Positions 4,824-6,348 of a stretch of DNA of 6,348 bases are shown here, in pieces. The stretch lies in the NCBI GenBank assembly GCA_011773575.1, contig WVXJ01000005.1, positions 9,008 through 15,355 of the forward strand, in the 5' to 3' direction. The notes under the pieces were generated by a model that was given only the letters and a program-made list of their open reading frames with translations, had not been told where the DNA came from and searched no databases. Positions within the stretch are counted from its first letter, which is position 1, and each line of letters opens with the position of its first letter. This DNA comes from Armatimonadota bacterium (GTDB lineage: Bacteria > Armatimonadota > Hebobacteria > Hebobacterales > WVXJ01). The position numbers were made by a program, and so were the translations under genes.

Positions 4824-6197
4824 ATGAACAGAGCGCGCATTTGGATTTCTCTCATTGCGCTGTGCATTCTCTTGGCCGGCCGCGCTGCCCAGGCGGATGC
4901 TTCGAAACAGACTTCGCCTGAACCCGAAGGAACAACGGTGCGGCTTCTCAGCCTGGAGGAGGCTGTCTCCATTGCCCTGAAGAACAACCCTACCGTGCTC
5001 ATCGCCGAACAGCAAGTTCGTAGGGCAGGAGGGCAGGTGACAGAGGCGAGATCAGGGCTCTGGCCTCGCTTGAGCGCCAGCGCCACCCATACACGTACCG
5101 GCCCCATCTCGACCGTCGAGATTCCGACACCTACAGGCACAGAGGAGATTGAGATAAGTGTGCCGGAGGCAACGCGCTACCAGTTGACACTTTCTCTGCC
5201 GCTGGACATATCGGGGCAAATCAGAGCGGCGACGAGCGCCGCCTCTCTCAACCTGCTCGCTCAGGAATTCGCTTTGGCAGCGGTCAGGCAGAGCGTAGCA
5301 CTTGAAGTTCAGGAGGCTTATTTGGGTGTGCTGAGGGCGGAAAGTCTGAAGAGTGTGGCGGATGAAGCCCTTGCCGCGGCAAGAGAGCATCTGCGTGTCG
5401 CAAAACTGAATTTCGAGGCGGGCACGGTGGCCTATTTCGATGTGCTGCGGGCAGAAGTGCAGGTGGCGAATTTCCAGCAGCGGCTTGTGGAGGCGGAAAA
5501 TGGAGTGGAACTGGCGAAATCGTCACTCAATTTCACCATGGGTGAAGATGTGAATCAGCCGCTGGAGGTGGAATCGCCCGCGGAAATCTCTCCCGCGGCG
5601 CCTCCACCGGTTGAAGAAAGCCAGCAGGAGGCAGATGCGCGCAGGCCGGAACTTCTCCAGGCGCGGGCTCAGGTGGAAGCGGCTGAGAAAGGAATCCGAA
5701 TCGCCAAGGCGGGCTTGCGCCCGAGCCTGGCGCTGGTGGGCAATCGGAACTACGATGAGAATCCATCTGCATTTGGCGGCCTGAAACGCACCTGGGATGC
5801 GACCGCGGCGCTTTCAATTCCCCTGTTTGACAGCGGCGAAACGCGGGGGCGGCTGAAACAGGCCCGCGCAGATGAGGAATCCGCGCGTCGGACAGAAGAA
5901 CTAACCCGCAACCAGGTGATGCTGGAAGTGCGGCAGGCGCACTTGAGTATTCTGGAGGCGACGGAGCGAATGCGGGTGGCGGAGAAAGATGTGGAACAGG
6001 CGCGGGAGGCTCTGCGACTTGCCCAACTGCGCTATCAATCCGGCCTCAGCACTTCAGTGGAAGTCACCGATGCCGAGGTGGCGCTTGCGCAGTCAATGAC
6101 TAATCAGGTAAACGCCTATTACGATTACCTGCTCGCCCAGGCCCGGCTGCAGAAGGCCGTTGGCGCGCCCTTGCAGGAGACGGCACAGGAGGATTGA
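4824..6197 (+). CDS. TolC-family outer-membrane efflux protein
   Basis: A 457-residue precursor with a signal peptide (NRAR, a hydrophobic stretch to about residue 19, likely cleavage after AQA at 22-24). No lipobox is seen, so it is not a lipoprotein. Two tandem OEP repeats, long alpha-hairpins plus beta segments, span about residues 42-240 and 270-445, joined by a proline- and glutamate-rich linker near 248-266. Family hallmarks include LSLEEAVSIALKNNP near residue 42, GLWPRLSASATH near 78 and its second-repeat counterpart GLRPSLALVGN, IPLFDSGETR, and YQSGLSTSVEVTDAEVALAQ near the end. Such proteins trimerise into the outer-membrane channel of tripartite export pumps (RND, ABC or MFS) or type I secretion. 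No pump or adaptor gene lies in the window, so the cargo is unknown. AAGGGG (4811-4816) lies seven bases before the ATG. The stop is ten bases from the convergent recR stop. Confidence 0.95.
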   Translation: MNRARIWISLIALCILLAGRAAQADASKQTSPEPEGTTVRLLSLEEAVSIALKNNPTVLIAEQQVRRAGGQVTEARSGLWPRLSASATHTRTGPISTVEIPTPTGTEEIEISVPEATRYQLTLSLPLDISGQIRAATSAASLNLLAQEFALAAVRQSVALEVQEAYLGVLRAESLKSVADEALAAAREHLRVAKLNFEAGTVAYFDVLRAEVQVANFQQRLVEAENGVELAKSSLNFTMGEDVNQPLEVESPAEISPAAPPPVEESQQEADARRPELLQARAQVEAAEKGIRIAKAGLRPSLALVGNRNYDENPSAFGGLKRTWDATAALSIPLFDSGETRGRLKQARADEESARRTEELTRNQVMLEVRQAHLSILEATERMRVAEKDVEQAREALRLAQLRYQSGLSTSVEVTDAEVALAQSMTNQVNAYYDYLLAQARLQKAVGAPLQETAQED

Positions 6198-6207
6198 GGG
6201 CTAGATC

Positions 6208-6348
6208 CTACATTTCCGTGCGGCCCAACAGGGCGCGAGAGACCGTTACTTCATCCGCATAGTCTAAATCTCCACCCACGGGCAAGCCCAAGGCGATGCG
6301 GCTGACGCGAATTCCAAGCGGTTTTATCAGCCCCGCCAGATAGGCGGC
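6208..6348 (-). CDS. recR: Recombination mediator RecR, C-terminal 46 residues only
   Basis: Reading leftward from the window edge, the last 46 codons match the RecR C-terminus: AAYLAGLIKPLGIRVSRIA, then GLPVGGDLDYADEVT, then SRALLGRTEM and TAG at 6210-6208. These cover the end of the Toprim domain and the conserved C-terminal segment. RecR works with RecO (and RecF) to load RecA on SSB-coated single-stranded DNA during gap repair. The zinc finger and helix-hairpin-helix lie off the window. It converges on the tolC-family gene with no clear terminator between them. Confidence 0.93.
   Translation of the reverse strand, partial: AAYLAGLIKPLGIRVSRIALGLPVGGDLDYADEVTVSRALLGRTEM

Noticed and set aside
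4824..4900. Possible lipoprotein signal (Cys at residue 14) in the TolC-family protein
   Set aside because: The residue before the cysteine is leucine and the cysteine lies within the hydrophobic core, so it does not fit a lipobox; an AQA site follows at 22-24.
6198..6207. Terminator between the tolC-family gene and recR
   Set aside because: Only ten bases separate the two stop codons, and I see no stem followed by a T-run on either strand.

Overview
The window holds seven protein genes: five complete and two cut by its ends. A signal-peptide-bearing TolC-type outer-membrane protein points to a diderm bacterium, and coding GC looks about 60% by eye. A Ycf46-like AAA+ ATPase and a stand-alone RRM protein are familiar from cyanobacteria but occur in other phyla too, so I do not assign a phylum.

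Layout, left to right. (1) Positions 1-657, minus strand: the N-terminal 60% or so of peptide chain release factor 2 (prfB), with a classical CTT TGA C +1 programmed frameshift at codon 26; the 3' end lies off the window. (2) Positions 837-1424, minus strand: an unrecognised small protein with two membrane helices and a soluble, possibly PH-like, tail. It is bracketed by an imperfect 36-bp direct repeat (724-759 and 1586-1620) and is lower in GC than its neighbours, so it looks like a locally inserted or rearranged module. (3) Positions 1656-4113, plus strand: a two-gene operon of a Ycf46-like AAA+ ATPase followed, one base after its stop, by a six-repeat NHL propeller protein with a very basic N-terminal tail. 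The right-hand repeat copy carries the promoter for this operon. (4) Positions 4335-4598, plus strand: an 87-residue RRM RNA-binding protein behind a strong sigma70-type promoter and a structured leader of about 100 nt. (5) Positions 4824-6197, plus strand: a TolC-family outer-membrane protein preceded by two adjacent perfect dyads. (6) Positions 6208-6348, minus strand: the last 46 codons of recR.

prfB and recR are housekeeping genes of translation termination and recombinational repair. Between them lie the less standard genes. The tightest functional link is the ATPase/NHL pair, whose translation is probably coupled. The RRM gene and tolC each have their own regulatory region and are not obviously part of that operon. 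No tRNA, rRNA, CRISPR array or transposase gene was seen. The points most worth a second look are the repeat-bracketed membrane gene, the ATPase-propeller pair, and the RRM leader with mutually exclusive pairings.
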